Source: Toxoplasma gondii ME49
Lineage: Eukaryota > Apicomplexa > Conoidasida > Eucoccidiorida > Sarcocystidae
NCBI RefSeq assembly: GCF_000006565.2
Contig: NC_031479.1
Coordinates: 558,001 to 622,000 of the forward strand
Length of the DNA stretch: 64,000 bases
Reading direction: 5' to 3'
Positions 1-12,018 of the stretch are shown here, one piece after another; within the stretch, counting starts at the first letter, position 1; every line of letters begins with the position of its first letter. A program made the position numbers and the translations under genes. Under the pieces are notes generated by a model that made no database searches, was not told the DNA's origin, and was given only the letters and a program-made list of their open reading frames with translations.

Positions 1-1159
1 TGTGCACTTTTTCCGACTTGCGCTTCGTGTATCAATGCGTCACAAGGCACTGGTCCCATGAGCTCCCTCTGTGAAGCGATTGGTTGGTCGCTTCCAACCA
101 ACATACCGTCCCAGTCTTCGTAGATGCGGCGGAACATGCTGCGAACTGGTTTATTTGCCAGACGATATGTCGACGCATCTTGCGACGAAAGTTCGTGTCG
201 CGCGCCGTAGATCGTTCCAGGAGAATCGATAGGGTAGAAGTGCCTTTGCGTTCTGGTGACTCAACTGGTGCTGCTTACTGCAGATCACCTACACTTATAC
301 ACCCAGAGGACTGCTGTTGGAGACAGCCGTGAAGCAGCGTGATACTCCCGCGACATTCAAGCGGGGATCACACTCGCGCGGAAAAAAATCAGGGCCCTAT
401 AACTCAGGTAACGAACACCCGGAGATGCAGACTGCCGCGTTGGTGCACACCACGCTGACTTTTCCTTCGGTGGGTAGGAGCTGTGAACATTATGAGTCAT
501 GCGTTGTGCATGCGATTTTTTTTGAAGCAGACCTGCAGAACGACGGCAGCTGGCCGCTGCTTTGTCGCCGTGTCCCATGTAAACATCGCATGCCATACTT
601 TCACGTCTTAACTTGCGTGGGCCGCGCCATTACGACCGTACGATACTCTACAGTGTCACAAGATATCCTGCGGGGGACTGCGCTTGGCGCGTGCACGCTC
701 CTGTCGCGCTCTTTGCATCTTTCAACAGTGTCAAAAGCACGCTTTCTTGTTCGCACTCGACACGAAAAACGATCCGCTCGTTAAGTCCGACACCTGCTGC
801 GATTTCAACTAGTTAGACACGTGACGAAGCCCTCTCCAACATACAGGCGGGCAAATCTGAACGGACACTCTACACTTTACACCGTATTCGCCCAACAGCA
901 ACACGAATCTAATGTGAAGCCTGAGCTGCATCGGGTGCAGAATGTGATGCTGCCCTAGGGCCCTACTGCCAAAAGAAGTGGGAGAGCAGGGTATCTCATG
1001 CTGACTTTCATCGCTATACTTCAACTGTTTTAACACTGTAGACACCTGATCGCAGCCAAGCTTCCGGAACATAGGCCATTCCGTGAGTGGCGGAGAAAAA
1101 CAACAAGCACCTGTTTGAACCTGGCGTCGGCCGACCGCTCAAACCTGACACGCAGTGGA
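1..1159. other. Left-edge intergenic sequence, no gene supported
   Basis: This stretch lies downstream of the peroxiredoxin gene and presumably holds its 3' untranslated region. Several short open frames exist on both strands, the longest about 155 codons starting near 317 plus. None shows a recognisable domain, a convincing splice partner or a good start context. I see no tRNA, rRNA or repeat here. A TGCATGC-like site occurs near 506-513, but without a known promoter next to it it has little meaning. Confidence 0.5.
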
Positions 1160-3132
1160 CTACGCCGACGGATCCGGAGCGTAACGGAGGTAATTTTTTC
1201 CAGATGGGCATTCCTTCTTCTCGAAGCCCTTGGGAAGCTTTGCCTTCGCTTCCTCGTCCGTAAGGGTTGGCTGCACCATAACTTTGTCGCCAGGGAACCA
1301 CCCTTCAGGAGTGGCAACGGGGTACTTCTCAGCAAGCTGAAACACGGCAAGCAATACACACACGCAGAAACGCATCCACGCTGACGCTTGCCACCTTGCT
1401 TCTTCATCACAGCCATACACGAGGCACACACCTGCAGTGTGCATTTACAGGAACCGCGTTGCGAGTAGGCCCCTGTTGTCCGCCTTCGCCGATAGAGTGG
1501 TGAGCAGCTCTAGCGCAAAGGGGCTTTCTGCGGCTACGGAGATCAAGGCTCCTGATTTTGGGGGCTGAGCTCCGGTACTTGATCGTAGTTTGGGATGGAA
1601 TCCCCGAACAATCTCATTTGTTCTCATACCTGCAGGGCGTCGAGGGCTCTGAGAACCTCTTTGAAGTTTCGGCCCACCGTAGCGGGGTAGAGTATGAGAC
1701 CCTTGACGCGCCTGTCAGGCCCGATATAGATCGCTGCGCGGCAGGTCACAGGGATGCCAGCCTTGTCTTTTTCTTCGGGGTCCATGATGCCAAGGTCCGT
1801 GGCCAACTTGCGCTCCGGATCTGCAATTATAGGGAAGGGGAGATCTCCGGACAGCTTGGCCACGCTCATAACGTCCTTCGCCCAGCCCTGTTTAACAAAG
1901 TTAGACAAGCAGCACGGAAACAAAGGACCCGAACTCCACCCCTCGATAGACATCACAGACATGAGAACCACAAAGCAAACGTAAGCTCCCCATTTTCTTT
2001 AATTCTTTCGTCACTGCCGCAGCTGCGCTCAGCAGCTCAACACAGTCTACCGGGATGGCGCGAAGACGCGTCCTGCGGACTGCATAACATATAAATGCTC
2101 CTTCCGCTATTCGTTGACTGCGTTTACCACGGGGAGCTAGAACAGAATATCAAGTTCTTTGCCTGGATGTTTGTTACGTTCCGTACAGTTGTAGGGAAAA
2201 GGTATGTTAGAGACTTAAACTAGCGTTGGATCACATTGTTTCATTCCATACTCCACGCTCAAACTTACCATACATAATACTTTTATGTGCGTGTCGCATA
2301 TTACCATTTTGGTGTCCGCCTGTTGCAACTGACACCATTCCATCCAGCAGACCCACCTTATGAGAGCTGACGTCGTCACACGAGAAACCAATCAGCTTGC
2401 AGTTCCTCTTGGCGAATTCGGGTGCCATCCTCGCAGCCTGGGCAAGCTCTGTCGTGCAGACGGGCGTGAAATCATGGGGATGGCTGCACACACAGAAACC
2501 CAAAATCGCGAATGAATGAACACGCTGCCTTCCGACACACAGTGCCAGTTTAGTGGACGCGACACATACATTCAATGGAGAAGGGAAACTCCGACCCGGC
2601 TCGCAGGGTGGTTTGCTTGAGTGAGAACAATCAGACACCACCGTTATCGAGTCACTTCAGTCACTGACACTGCGTATTCTAACGAAATGATTGTTCCCAG
2701 AGGACTTGCACTAGGGTAGCACTCGACTAACAAACAAAATTTTACGCAGACACACAGCCTGTTGGATGTAGACACATGATTGGGAACGGCCATATTGCAA
2801 ACTACGACACGTCCAGCAGTTCTCCCGCAGAACACCGCATCTTAAACAGGAGTGAAATTCGCTCTTTGACGGAACATCCGAGAGAAAGTATTGCGCAGTT
2901 GCGCACTTTATCGAATCCGACCCGCAGTGACCCTGGTTAGGGTGTCGTTTCCTGCGAGGTGGCCAGCGGGGAGAGGTGAAAAGCCAGTCGCTGTTCTCCT
3001 GACATCGCTGTGTTCATACCTCATAAGCAGTCCCCAAGAATCGCCAAGGAAGTCGTATAACTTTATTTTGTCGCCAGGGACGCCCGAGGCATCCGCATGG
3101 ACATCGGGGAACGTGCTGCCGAGGACCAACAT
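1160..3132 (-). CDS. PRX2: 1-Cys peroxiredoxin (PRDX6 type), 4 exons, 224 aa
   Basis: Thiol peroxidase of the 1-Cys (Prx6) class, expected to reduce H2O2 and lipid or organic hydroperoxides in the cytosol. Exons on the minus strand are 3132-3020, 2483-2357, 1887-1630 and 1336-1160. All junctions are GT-AG and the phases agree, giving 225 codons including the TAG stop. Exon 1 carries the GDSWG box (residues 30-34). Exon 2 carries HDFTPVCTTE, with the peroxidatic cysteine at residue 47, the same position as in human PRDX6. Exon 3 carries LPFPIIADPERKLA and the catalytic-arginine region VTCRAAIYIGPD. Exon 4 carries the C-terminal arm ending SGKNYLRYAPDPSA. The ATG at 3132 is the first in frame after a TGA. 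There is no resolving-cysteine VCP motif, and no signal or transit peptide is visible. The symbol follows the Toxoplasma 1-Cys enzyme and is assigned by class, not by database match. Confidence 0.95.
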
Positions 3133-5345
3133 GGTTGTGATATGTTCTGCGACAGCACATGCATCAGAGCCGGACAGCGTCAAGATTCAAACGAGAAGTC
3201 AAAAGTTAGGACAAACTCTGTATTTTCACAGAGGTGAACCAGTAAATGACCACAATGACTGACGCTCCTTTCCGACTGCTGACGCGTGAGGGCGTTTCGG
3301 GAGTTCCACGAAATTGCGAGCAGGATTGCTGTACACAGCAACCGCCGCCGGGGAACTCGAGTTTCATGCAGAACATAACCTGTACAATCTGAGTATCGTC
3401 GTCTACGAGGACTGTCGTCCAGTTCTGTCTGTCGGCGTTTTTCGAAAGTGAGACCACTGGAGTGGCATCTGCGACCGTCAGCGCATGGGGTGCGCATCAC
3501 TCGTCCCGCCCAGCTTACTTTGATGACAAGCTTTGATGGGGGACCTCTCGCAAAAAATTACAGGCACTTCTCCCTGAACAAGAAAAGTTCTCTTGTCTGA
3601 ACATCCAGCGCCGCAGTGGTTTTCTGCTGGCCAGCGCACGGGGGAAGGCGCCACGCGCGCTGCGTAGACCCGCCTTCCCACGAGAGCAGTCAAGTTCTTG
3701 AGGTCTCGGCACACTTCTTGCAGACACGCGCTGCACACTGAAGCAGGGTTTCGACCCTGTTCTTTGGTTCTGACTTTCCATATCGTTTCCCTTGTGACTG
3801 CGAGAAGAACTGCCACGCAACTGAGGTTGACTAGGTTTCTCGTTGCGGCGGACGAGAGTCGAGACTGAAGAAGCACTGCGCTCTGGTCGTTGCAAGACGT
3901 GGGTGGGACGAGACAGGCAGCAGACGAGATGACCAATTGCAGTGTAAAATGAATGCATCGGCGTTCCATGCAAAGTTGTGTTGCGCCGTGAAAGCGTGAA
4001 CTCGAAATTTCGTGGCTGTTGCTTCTGTGTGAGTGCATTTACTGTTACGACTACACACATAGCGCCGGGATCCTCTCAAACCCGAATAACGCGCTACGGG
4101 GGCGACGTGACACCGAAACGCCCTTTTCCATCGTGGCAGTTAAGACCACTAGCCATTTCCTAGACACACGATTTCCATGCTTTTGCCAAACGATATTTTA
4201 ACTTGCGACTGCAGTTGGCTGTGGAAATTGTCGAAAAAACGCAACGTGGCTTATGTCTGCTACTGCCTAGGTGACACTCTGTCTGCCAAGATCCGCTTGA
4301 CTACGAACAGCCTTGAATAAGTCTTGAGATACATATAGTTGAGGATGTTGTCACCAGACCCGTTCCCACGCACAGTTTCCCCCTCTTGCTTCCGTTTGCC
4401 GTCTGAGCATGAGAGAGCTGCCCTCCTGCAGCAACTGCCGACCGCTGTGTGTGTCATGCGCGCAACGACACACAAGGCCGTGAGTTCTATAACCGACTCT
4501 CAGGTGAAGATGCGCACATGTCAACTCACACACCGGTAGGCGAATCCGGACTGCGTCGCTTCCAAAGTTCAGTGTCCTTGGCATTTTCTTTGGCACCGCT
4601 GCATATGCCGCTTTCACGAGTTCGCGTCTCCTCGCGTGGAACTGCCGTGTTTTTTTTACGTGGGAACTGAACACACCTCCAGTGACGAGCAACGGACAAT
4701 AAAGTTCTTTACACATGAGGTGCGAGCTTTCGGTTGACGTTGAGGTTCGACTCGCCAACAGATTCTTCTCCACGTCTTGACACGAGAGATACTCGTTTGA
4801 GGCACTAGAGACTGCGCAGTGCAACGGTGGGAGTCACCAGATCCAGTCCGGAAGTTACGAAACAGTGCGTTCCTTCGGGACAGACGCGCAGATCTACAAC
4901 GAAAGACGTCCCGTTTTCTTCACTCTCTTCCAACTGCCTCAGCTACTGACCCTGCCCTCAAAAAGGACGTCCAGTGAACAGTGCGGCCACACACTCTCAG
5001 TTGAGCTTTCTTCTTTGGTGTCAGCACCGTGGCTCGACTGAGAAGGGAAGCTTGCGCGGCAAGCCGAGAGACGAAAGAAATGGCGGAAACGCGAACGCAC
5101 ACCACTGAAAAAGGGAAACTGATGCGAGAAGAACAGAAAGATTATACCCATTGTGCCTCTCCTCAGACAGGCGGACAATCTATGAATACAAGGGAAACGA
5201 CCGCGGGAAAACAAGCCGCAGCCACAAACGCCATTCCACGCATCGGTGAAAAATCCCGCCTGTCGCTCACGTTTTCTTCGAACCCGTCTCTCCTGTCTTC
5301 TCCAGCACCCTCTCCACCTCTCCACGCATCCTTCCTTCGCTCGAA
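3133..5345. other. Intergenic: peroxiredoxin 5' flank and ArfGAP 3' flank
   Basis: Both neighbouring genes run on the minus strand, so this interval should contain the peroxiredoxin promoter and 5' UTR on its left and the ArfGAP 3' UTR on its right. Open frames of 60-250 codons occur on both strands (for example 3478-4038 minus and 4939-5688 minus). They have no domain signature, overlap each other in several frames, and the last one simply runs across the ArfGAP final exon in another frame. Nothing else can be supported. Confidence 0.5.
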
Positions 5346-8300
5346 TTAAATCAGCAAAAGCTCTTCTGCCGAACTCCCGGGGGCCTGCGCCGGGGGAGAC
5401 GGAGTCGCCACCCCCAGCCAGCCTGCGCCTGCGAACGTCGCGTCGCTCTTCGCTCCATTCAGCTGCGTTCCACCTGAGCAGCATGTTGAAACTCCTGCCG
5501 TTGGCGTCGCCTTTTGTTTGGCTTGCACTTTCCCCGCCAACGCAAATGCGTCCAGTGAGTTCAAGGACGAAAAGACATCCTTCTTGGGCGGGCTCGATAC
5601 ATCCGCGTTCCACAGTGACTGAAAGCGCATCCACAAGCTCCACACATTTTATACAAACATACATATATATATATGTATACATATGCATCTATACATGTAT
5701 ACATATATATTCATATATATATATCCATATATATATATGTATGTATTTTAAGTACATCCAAATCATTCGCACCAACGTCCAACAAAGCGAAAAAACTGTC
5801 CTAGGTGTATGTGATACACAGTTTGGAGACAAGTGCTGCTGTCCCTCTGCGGTGTTTTCTCCCTGGTTTGCGCACATCTCTGCAACTCACACCCCGCCGC
5901 AAGCGACATCTCACAAGAAAAGACTTGTCCCTCAGCAAGTCGTTTCGCCTCCACTTACAACTTCGCCGAGCTTCATGCCGCCGGCCAGAGAGTCGGCAGC
6001 CCCGACGCCGCCGTTTCGGCTCTGCTCGGTCTCCAGTCGGGTCGCACCGAGGACAGGCGCGGAGCCCAGAGACGGGGAGACACTTGCGTCAGAGCTGAAG
6101 AAGACCCCGTTCCTACTGGGTGCAGCCGGGGCCGCAGGCGGAAAGAAGGAAGAACTCAGAGTGGTTGCATGCAGCGCTTGGCCCCCGCCTCGATGCGCGA
6201 CCGTCTCCTGCGACGCAGCGGGCCAGGCTCCCGGCCAGGGCGCGGCAGGGTTCGTGGGGGGCGCGTTTTCGGGCCACTCGGGGCTCGTCCCCGAACTCGG
6301 GCCTCCACACCCCACAGTCCCAGCCGGAAATGGGCCAAGGCCCGCGCCCAAGGAAGCCGGCAACCCTAAGAGAAGAGCGAGGAAAACCAAAGGGCAGGAT
6401 GCAACGCGTGAGGCGACTGTCTCTTGCATGCACGGGGGACAAGGGTACGGAACCTTGATTCCCACAAGACGGGCAAGGCGGCGGAACAGAGAACACAACA
6501 TGACACGCGTTGTTGCATACAAGAAACTCGCCAGACATTCGGTTCTGAAGATCATCTAGTTGAGTCGCGTCTGGGCGAGACCACCATTCTTCATGACTGC
6601 ACCTTCCAATCAAACATGAATTCCGGTGTACTATGGAAACCCACCACTTTTTGTGAGAAACCACCAAAGTCGTTTTTCGTTTTTCTGGTGTGACTTTGTG
6701 CCGTTTCTCTCTCTCAGCGCCTCTCCAACTACCGCTCCCTTCAGCCGTTGCCCCGCGGGCGCCTCCCAACAATCATGCGTCCCCAACAGCTGCGTTACTT
6801 TCTATGCACTATGACCCGCGCTACGTCGAAACGAGAGCCCTATGAAGCCCCGTGTTTCAAAAATTTCACAACTTAAGTTTGTGTTTTTCCTACTCATCCC
6901 GTGACAGAGCAGTCTCTCCTCGAACCCCCAGAGCCGCCGTTAAAGCTCGGAAAATGGTCTCACAGCTCACCACCTTCCAATGGGTTCCCCTGCTCTACCT
7001 TGTTCCCACAGAGCGCCGTTTTCGCTGCTTTCTCAAACCTCCACAGTGCACGGTTTTTGAGTATGCACCAACGCACATACAAAGAGAGAGAGAGATACAT
7101 GAATCTACACATACGTACGCACAAGTGAACTTCTTTCTGTGTGTGTCTTCCTGCATGTAGGCAGCACCATATACGCCCTTGAGCGTATATATACAGGCAT
7201 GTGCGCATATCCATATTGAAAGATGCACACCCTTGGGCATTTGCGCGAGGAGAAAAGTACAAAAGAAGACTTGCCTGAGGTTCCAGAGGTGCTGTACAAG
7301 GCTGCGATGGCTGCCTTGGCAGCTTGGACTTTCCTGTCGGCGTCCGAGTTCCCCCAGAGCTGCGCGTCGCCTCCTTGTGCAGGTTCAGAGGCTGGCGAGG
7401 CGCCTTGCCCAGAGAAGTCAGAGGAGGCGCCCAGCGAAGAAAAGGGGGACGCAGGAAAAGGCGAAGAAAACGCATTCGACGCTCCCGAAGAGAGATTCGC
7501 CAAGTCCGAGACACCCAGAGAAGCAAAGCTGTCGGTCAGCGCCACAAGACTCGCCGCAGAAGCCGCCGTCGCGCGCTGGTCCGCTGCCGAGGGCCTGCGA
7601 AATGACAGAGGCAACACGAAAAGCGGAGAAATACAGAGCAGAAAAAAGGAGAAAAGCGCAGCACAAGAAGTTGACGGAGTCGCGGAGAAAAACAGGCCTC
7701 AGCGCAAAAAAACGAAAGAAGAGAAGCCCGACGCCTGCAGTGGAAGAAGCGAGCCTCTGAGCGGCGGAGACAGAAAGAAAAAGAACAAAGCTGTCGGTGA
7801 GAAGCCGTCAAACGGAAGCGGGGAAGGAATCAGCAAGAGATCTAGAGGATAGACGAGAGACAGCGATAGAGGAAAATGAGTATCCACTCAGTTCGCAGAA
7901 AGAAGAGAAAAACGCAAGCAGCTCTCCTAAACCCACTCTCTGCTCTGATGCCTTGTACGGGAGGGTTTGGAAAACTATAAATGGTGATGTTCAGAAAAAG
8001 ACTATTTGCGGGTAATTATATATATATATATATATACATGTTGATTTCACACCAGTGTCTTGATATTTATTCGTTATATTTCCGTTGTTCATGATATACC
8101 CGGTTTTCAGTGTTATTAATACTTGCTGAGTTACATACTTCTCATTCTTACGTAGAACTGTAGTAGGACCGCACCAGCAGATGATGCCATGATCTTGTGT
8201 GTTCACATTCGTATAGCTCGAATCGAGTCAACCGATACAGACTAGTCCCTAGAATACTGAAAAGGACTCCACTTCCGCGACAGAGACGACCAAAAGCTCT

Positions 8301-11300
8301 TTATGACCACGACCCTAGTGGACTGCTTGAAACGACTGAACTGAGGGAACTCAATGTCCTTCAACATCGAAAATCCTCCACATCGGTTACGTTCGACGCG
8401 CAAAATACGGATTTCGGTTCTCGTATTCCCAGCGAGAGAACCTGTCTCCTCAGATGCTCTGCAGCCTCTTTTCTCGCTCTGGAGACTTCACAGAACATCT
8501 GAAATCCACACGGTTCATTGAGGTTCAGCGCGCTACCATCGCTCCGACTCACTGGGGTTCCTTCTGCTCCGGCGAAGACGCTCTGGGAGACATGCCTGAA
8601 CAATCCGCTTCAGAGAGGTTCTCTTTCTTCTTCTTCTTCTCCTTCTTGCTGCGCACCCCAGCGAGAAACAGACGAATTCTGAAGGAATATTTTTAGTTAT
8701 TCCTGCAGTTCCAGCAGGTCTAAGGCCTCTACTTAAAATTTACGAAAAGTACTATTTCCTCTTTGCCTGATTACCTTTATAGAACATACGTCCAACCTAC
8801 TTTTTGACGCTTCGACAGCAAGAACTGCACATCCAGTAATTCACTTGAGTCACGTGCGAAGCAAAGTCAACAAGAATGCGAAGCGGCGGCTCTCGCATGC
8901 AATCCCCTAAATTCCGCGTCCTTTCTACGGGTCACCGTGAACGGTCCCTTCGTTTCCTCAAACGGTTTCCTCCCGAAAACTCGTCCCTCTACCAGTGTTT
9001 CACCAGACTCGCAAGGATGCACTCACAGATCACTTGACACGAGTCTCCACATATTCCTGTTTACATGTGCGAAAAGAGACAGGTGGAAAGAGAAGAAGAG
9101 GAGAGCGAAACACCCAAGACAAAGCAGTTTTGCATCGGACTGCGTATTTATGTGGAGATACGTACGCGGGGCATGACAGTGGAACTCTCTCTCCTTTAGG
9201 AGAGGACTGCATCCGGAGAGAAAGCACCGGACAGAGCTGTGCGCAGGTTCTGGGCGCCGACTACACGAACTCACGCAAAAGGTTGTTCGCGTGTTTTACC
9301 AGGAAGAAAACTCGAGGTATGCATCCCCGAAACGAAAGCGTCTGAATCTGTTTTCTCACCTCTTGACTTTCTTTGCCTCTTCGGCTGACGTCTCGCTCGC
9401 GTTGCCTTCCTCAGAAGGAAAACACTGGACGCGAGGGTCGGCGCCTGAGAGAGAACACAGCCGCGAATTTTATTTTCTCTCCGTTCGGTGACTCCACTCG
9501 AGGCACAAGGTCGACTCAGTCCTTCTCTCCCGAAGTCCAAAATCCTCTAAGCGCTCTCGACGACAGCCACAAAGGAAATGAGAAGACGGCACCCCACAGA
9601 AAGCGAAAGAGATCACTGAGAGAGACTGAAGAAAGAAAGACAACTCAGAGAGAGAGAGAGACAGCAAAGGCGTACAGACAGCAAAGACACAAGAGGAAAT
9701 ACAGATGTTGTTGCAGCCTGCTTCTGACGGCCACAGGAGAGCTCCTTTGTTTCGATCTGACAGATCCACACAAGAGCAGCACGCAGAGGCAAGACGTTTT
9801 TGAGTTTGGCGGCTTCAGAAACGCGAAAGAAACGAAAAAAAGGCCCCGGGATGGGATCTACGGATTCAAGACGAACCTGATTCGACGGCCTGCCATGGCT
9901 CTGGAAATCCCTTGGGAGCAAACGACTTTCGTTCGTACTTCATTCGAATCCAGTTCTCCACGGCCCTGATCACATGTACAAAACATACATCTTGCGCTCT
10001 CGAAAGAAACAACTCAAGAACCGAGAGACGTACCTCCGCGCAGGACAGCCAGCAGAGAAGACGGCGACACAGAAAGCCGACACAAAAAAAGACGAAGGCG
10101 AGAGACAAGATCCACAGAAGAAGAGGAAGACGACGACGGAGAGAAAGAAGAGACGAAAGCGGACTCGAAGAGCAGGTGAGACAGGAGAGATCGACGAGGA
10201 CGGAAAGATCGGAATGGAAATGCCAGCAGTGACAGCAGAGAAGAAGAGTGGAAAAGCAGAGGTGAAGAAACTGCAAAGACACCGAGCTGACTTACATGTT
10301 GTCGTCTCCTCGTGTAGCTTTCCTGTAGTCTTTGGGAAGTCTGTACTCGTAGTACGCATTGGCAGTGTCGTTCCCGATGCTGCGGACCGTCTGTGAAGAA
10401 GGACCGAAGAAAACAGCAGAAAGCAGTCGAGAAGACGCAACTCGAACACAGACGGTCAGTCTCAGCGCTGCATCTGCTCGCCGAACAAGCGAAGCGAGAC
10501 GCCGTCCAAACAAGAATGAGAAGACCTAGTCAATTACGGGTCGCGGAGCAGAGAGGACAGAGAAGAGAGGAATTGCAGAAAAACGAAAAGAGGGAGACTC
10601 TTCACGAAACTCACCTCGATCCACTGCCAAGTCCAGCGATCCAAAGTCGCCGACTTCACCTTGCTGATGTGGACGCCCATCTTTCGGTGGACCCCGCTGC
10701 ACTCGAGGCAAACGAAGACGCCTGAGACAAAGAGAAAAGTCCTGCCGCAAAAAATCTTGAGCGCACAGACGCATGCATCTCCCATCTGCGCGTAGCTTCC
10801 TGCAAACCGCACCCCAACTTCCAACCACCCTCCAGGACAAAGAGAAACAACGTATCAAATACAACGGGAAAAGGCGGAAGAAACTGAGACATACACACAC
10901 ATTTACATATATATATATATATGTATTCGTGTGAATGTACGAGAGGAGAGAGGAAAGACAGAGAAGAGAGAAGTCGAAGATGAGAGAAAGACAGGAAAGA
11001 GGGAGATGGGAGAGAGGGAGAGGCGAGAGTTGGGAGATGGAATGGAGGAGAAGCGAGTGGAAGAGCTGCGGATAAATCGACTGACGACAAAGACGCGTCC
11101 GCGAAATGCAGAGACGCTCCTCGTGAGGCTGAGGCCCGGAGTTCTTCCCCAGAGAGGAAGTTGCCATCGAGTCTTGTGCATTTATTCGGCCTCTCTTCAC
11201 AGCAGAAACCCGGCTGGACATGCAGGAGAGAGGAATGATTTTTGGAGGTGAAACCGTAGCTGCTTGACGGATATACGTATCGCAAACTTAATCCTAAACG

Positions 11301-12018
11301 CGTCTGGAACTGGAGCGGTGAACGCCTCCGCTTCCACTCTTCGATGAGAGAGAGAGTCTCCTGTGTCTCTGCGTCGCAGTAACTCTTCGTTTTCCCCGGA
11401 TGAGAACCATATGGAAAGGGCGTCGTTTCTCTGACTCTCCCCGCAACGCCGCTCAGTTTTTTCTGACGGTCGACTGCAACTCGACTGATGTTGCGTTCAG
11501 TCTCGTCACTGTCTTGCAATGCGTTCGTCAAAGTGTGTGAGTTCGCGACGGCTGGCAACTGTCCAACTCCTTGCTCGGATTCATCCTCTTGCAAACCGAG
11601 TCGGGGATTCGCTGAACCTGGAGTTCGCAGAGACGAGATGTGGAGTTTCTCCCCGCCCTGAGTCGAAGTTTCACTGCGTATCTTCTATCGAGAGATCCTG
11701 AGAAATCTGGAGACACCCGGCCGTTCGCGCGACCGTGCGGCAGATGAAAAGTCCCGGAAGACTGCCGAGCTTCGCGGCGACAGACACCAAGGAAAAGCAT
11801 GCAGAACGGCTCTCACCTAGGTTGACGGACGCCCATCGCGGATGTTTGGCGCCGCAGTCTGCACACAGTTTATTGCCTGCTCGACTCAAGACCTCTTGAA
11901 GCGCTTCCGTGATCTTCTTCTCATCGCCTGAGTGCTCCGGATTCATGCGCCATCCCTGGCCGGCCTTCCCCGAGCCTTCCTGAGGCCCCGCAGCGGGCAC
12001 CCCCGCGGCCGAACGCAT
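5346..12018 (-). CDS. ArfGAP-domain protein, SMAP/Age2 type, 8 exons, 525 aa
   Basis: GTPase-activating protein for an Arf-family GTPase, acting in vesicle budding at Golgi, endosome or apical membranes. Exons on minus: 12018-11817, 10721-10615, 10390-10296, 9965-9877, 9444-9360, 7594-7275, 6365-5959 and 5618-5346. Together they make 526 codons including the stop, with every phase matching. The zinc finger is C52-x2-C55-x16-C72-x2-C75, followed by [12 protein letters not shown], in which R80 is the predicted catalytic arginine finger. The domain ends around [11 protein letters not shown], the SMAP-like pattern. The rest is low-complexity Ala/Ser/Pro sequence. Intron 6 uses a GC donor (TCAG|GCAAGT at 7275/7274); the phase only works with that site. 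Introns hold TA microsatellites. The start ATG at 12018 has a weak context. A second in-frame ATG at 11946 would remove 24 residues. The fifth exon (85 nt) is inferred from phase and splice signals only. Confidence 0.88.
5650..5748. repeat. TA/ATAC microsatellite in ArfGAP last intron
   Basis: Imperfect runs of TA and ACATAT units lie inside the last ArfGAP intron (5619-5958), between the gtaagt donor and the tttcag acceptor. The tract is not coding in either strand model. Confidence 0.85.
6366..7274 (-). other. GC-AG intron of the ArfGAP gene
   Basis: Reading on the minus strand, exon 6 ends TCAG at 7275 and the intron begins GCAAGT. It ends at a strong pyrimidine-rich acceptor (cctcgctcttctcttag) at 6366. 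The exon leaves one base of a glycine codon and the next exon supplies GG, keeping the Ala/Pro/Gly-rich frame open on both sides. A GT donor giving the same phase is not available within the open frame nearby. The CAG|GCAAGT context is the usual one for rare GC donors. Confidence 0.7.
8016..8038. repeat. TA dinucleotide repeat in ArfGAP intron
   Basis: A short, nearly perfect TA run lies in the long ArfGAP intron between exons 5 and 6 (7595-9359). The rest of that 1.77-kb intron shows no exon with acceptable splice sites and phase. Confidence 0.8.
10903..10925. repeat. TA microsatellite in ArfGAP intron 1
   Basis: A short TA run follows an ACAC stretch within the first ArfGAP intron (10722-11816). 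It is non-coding. Confidence 0.75.

Noticed and set aside
5246..6559. 437-codon plus-strand open frame
   Set aside because: It is antisense to the last two ArfGAP exons and runs through their intron and TA microsatellite. The minus-strand frames have matching splice phases and a coherent protein end.
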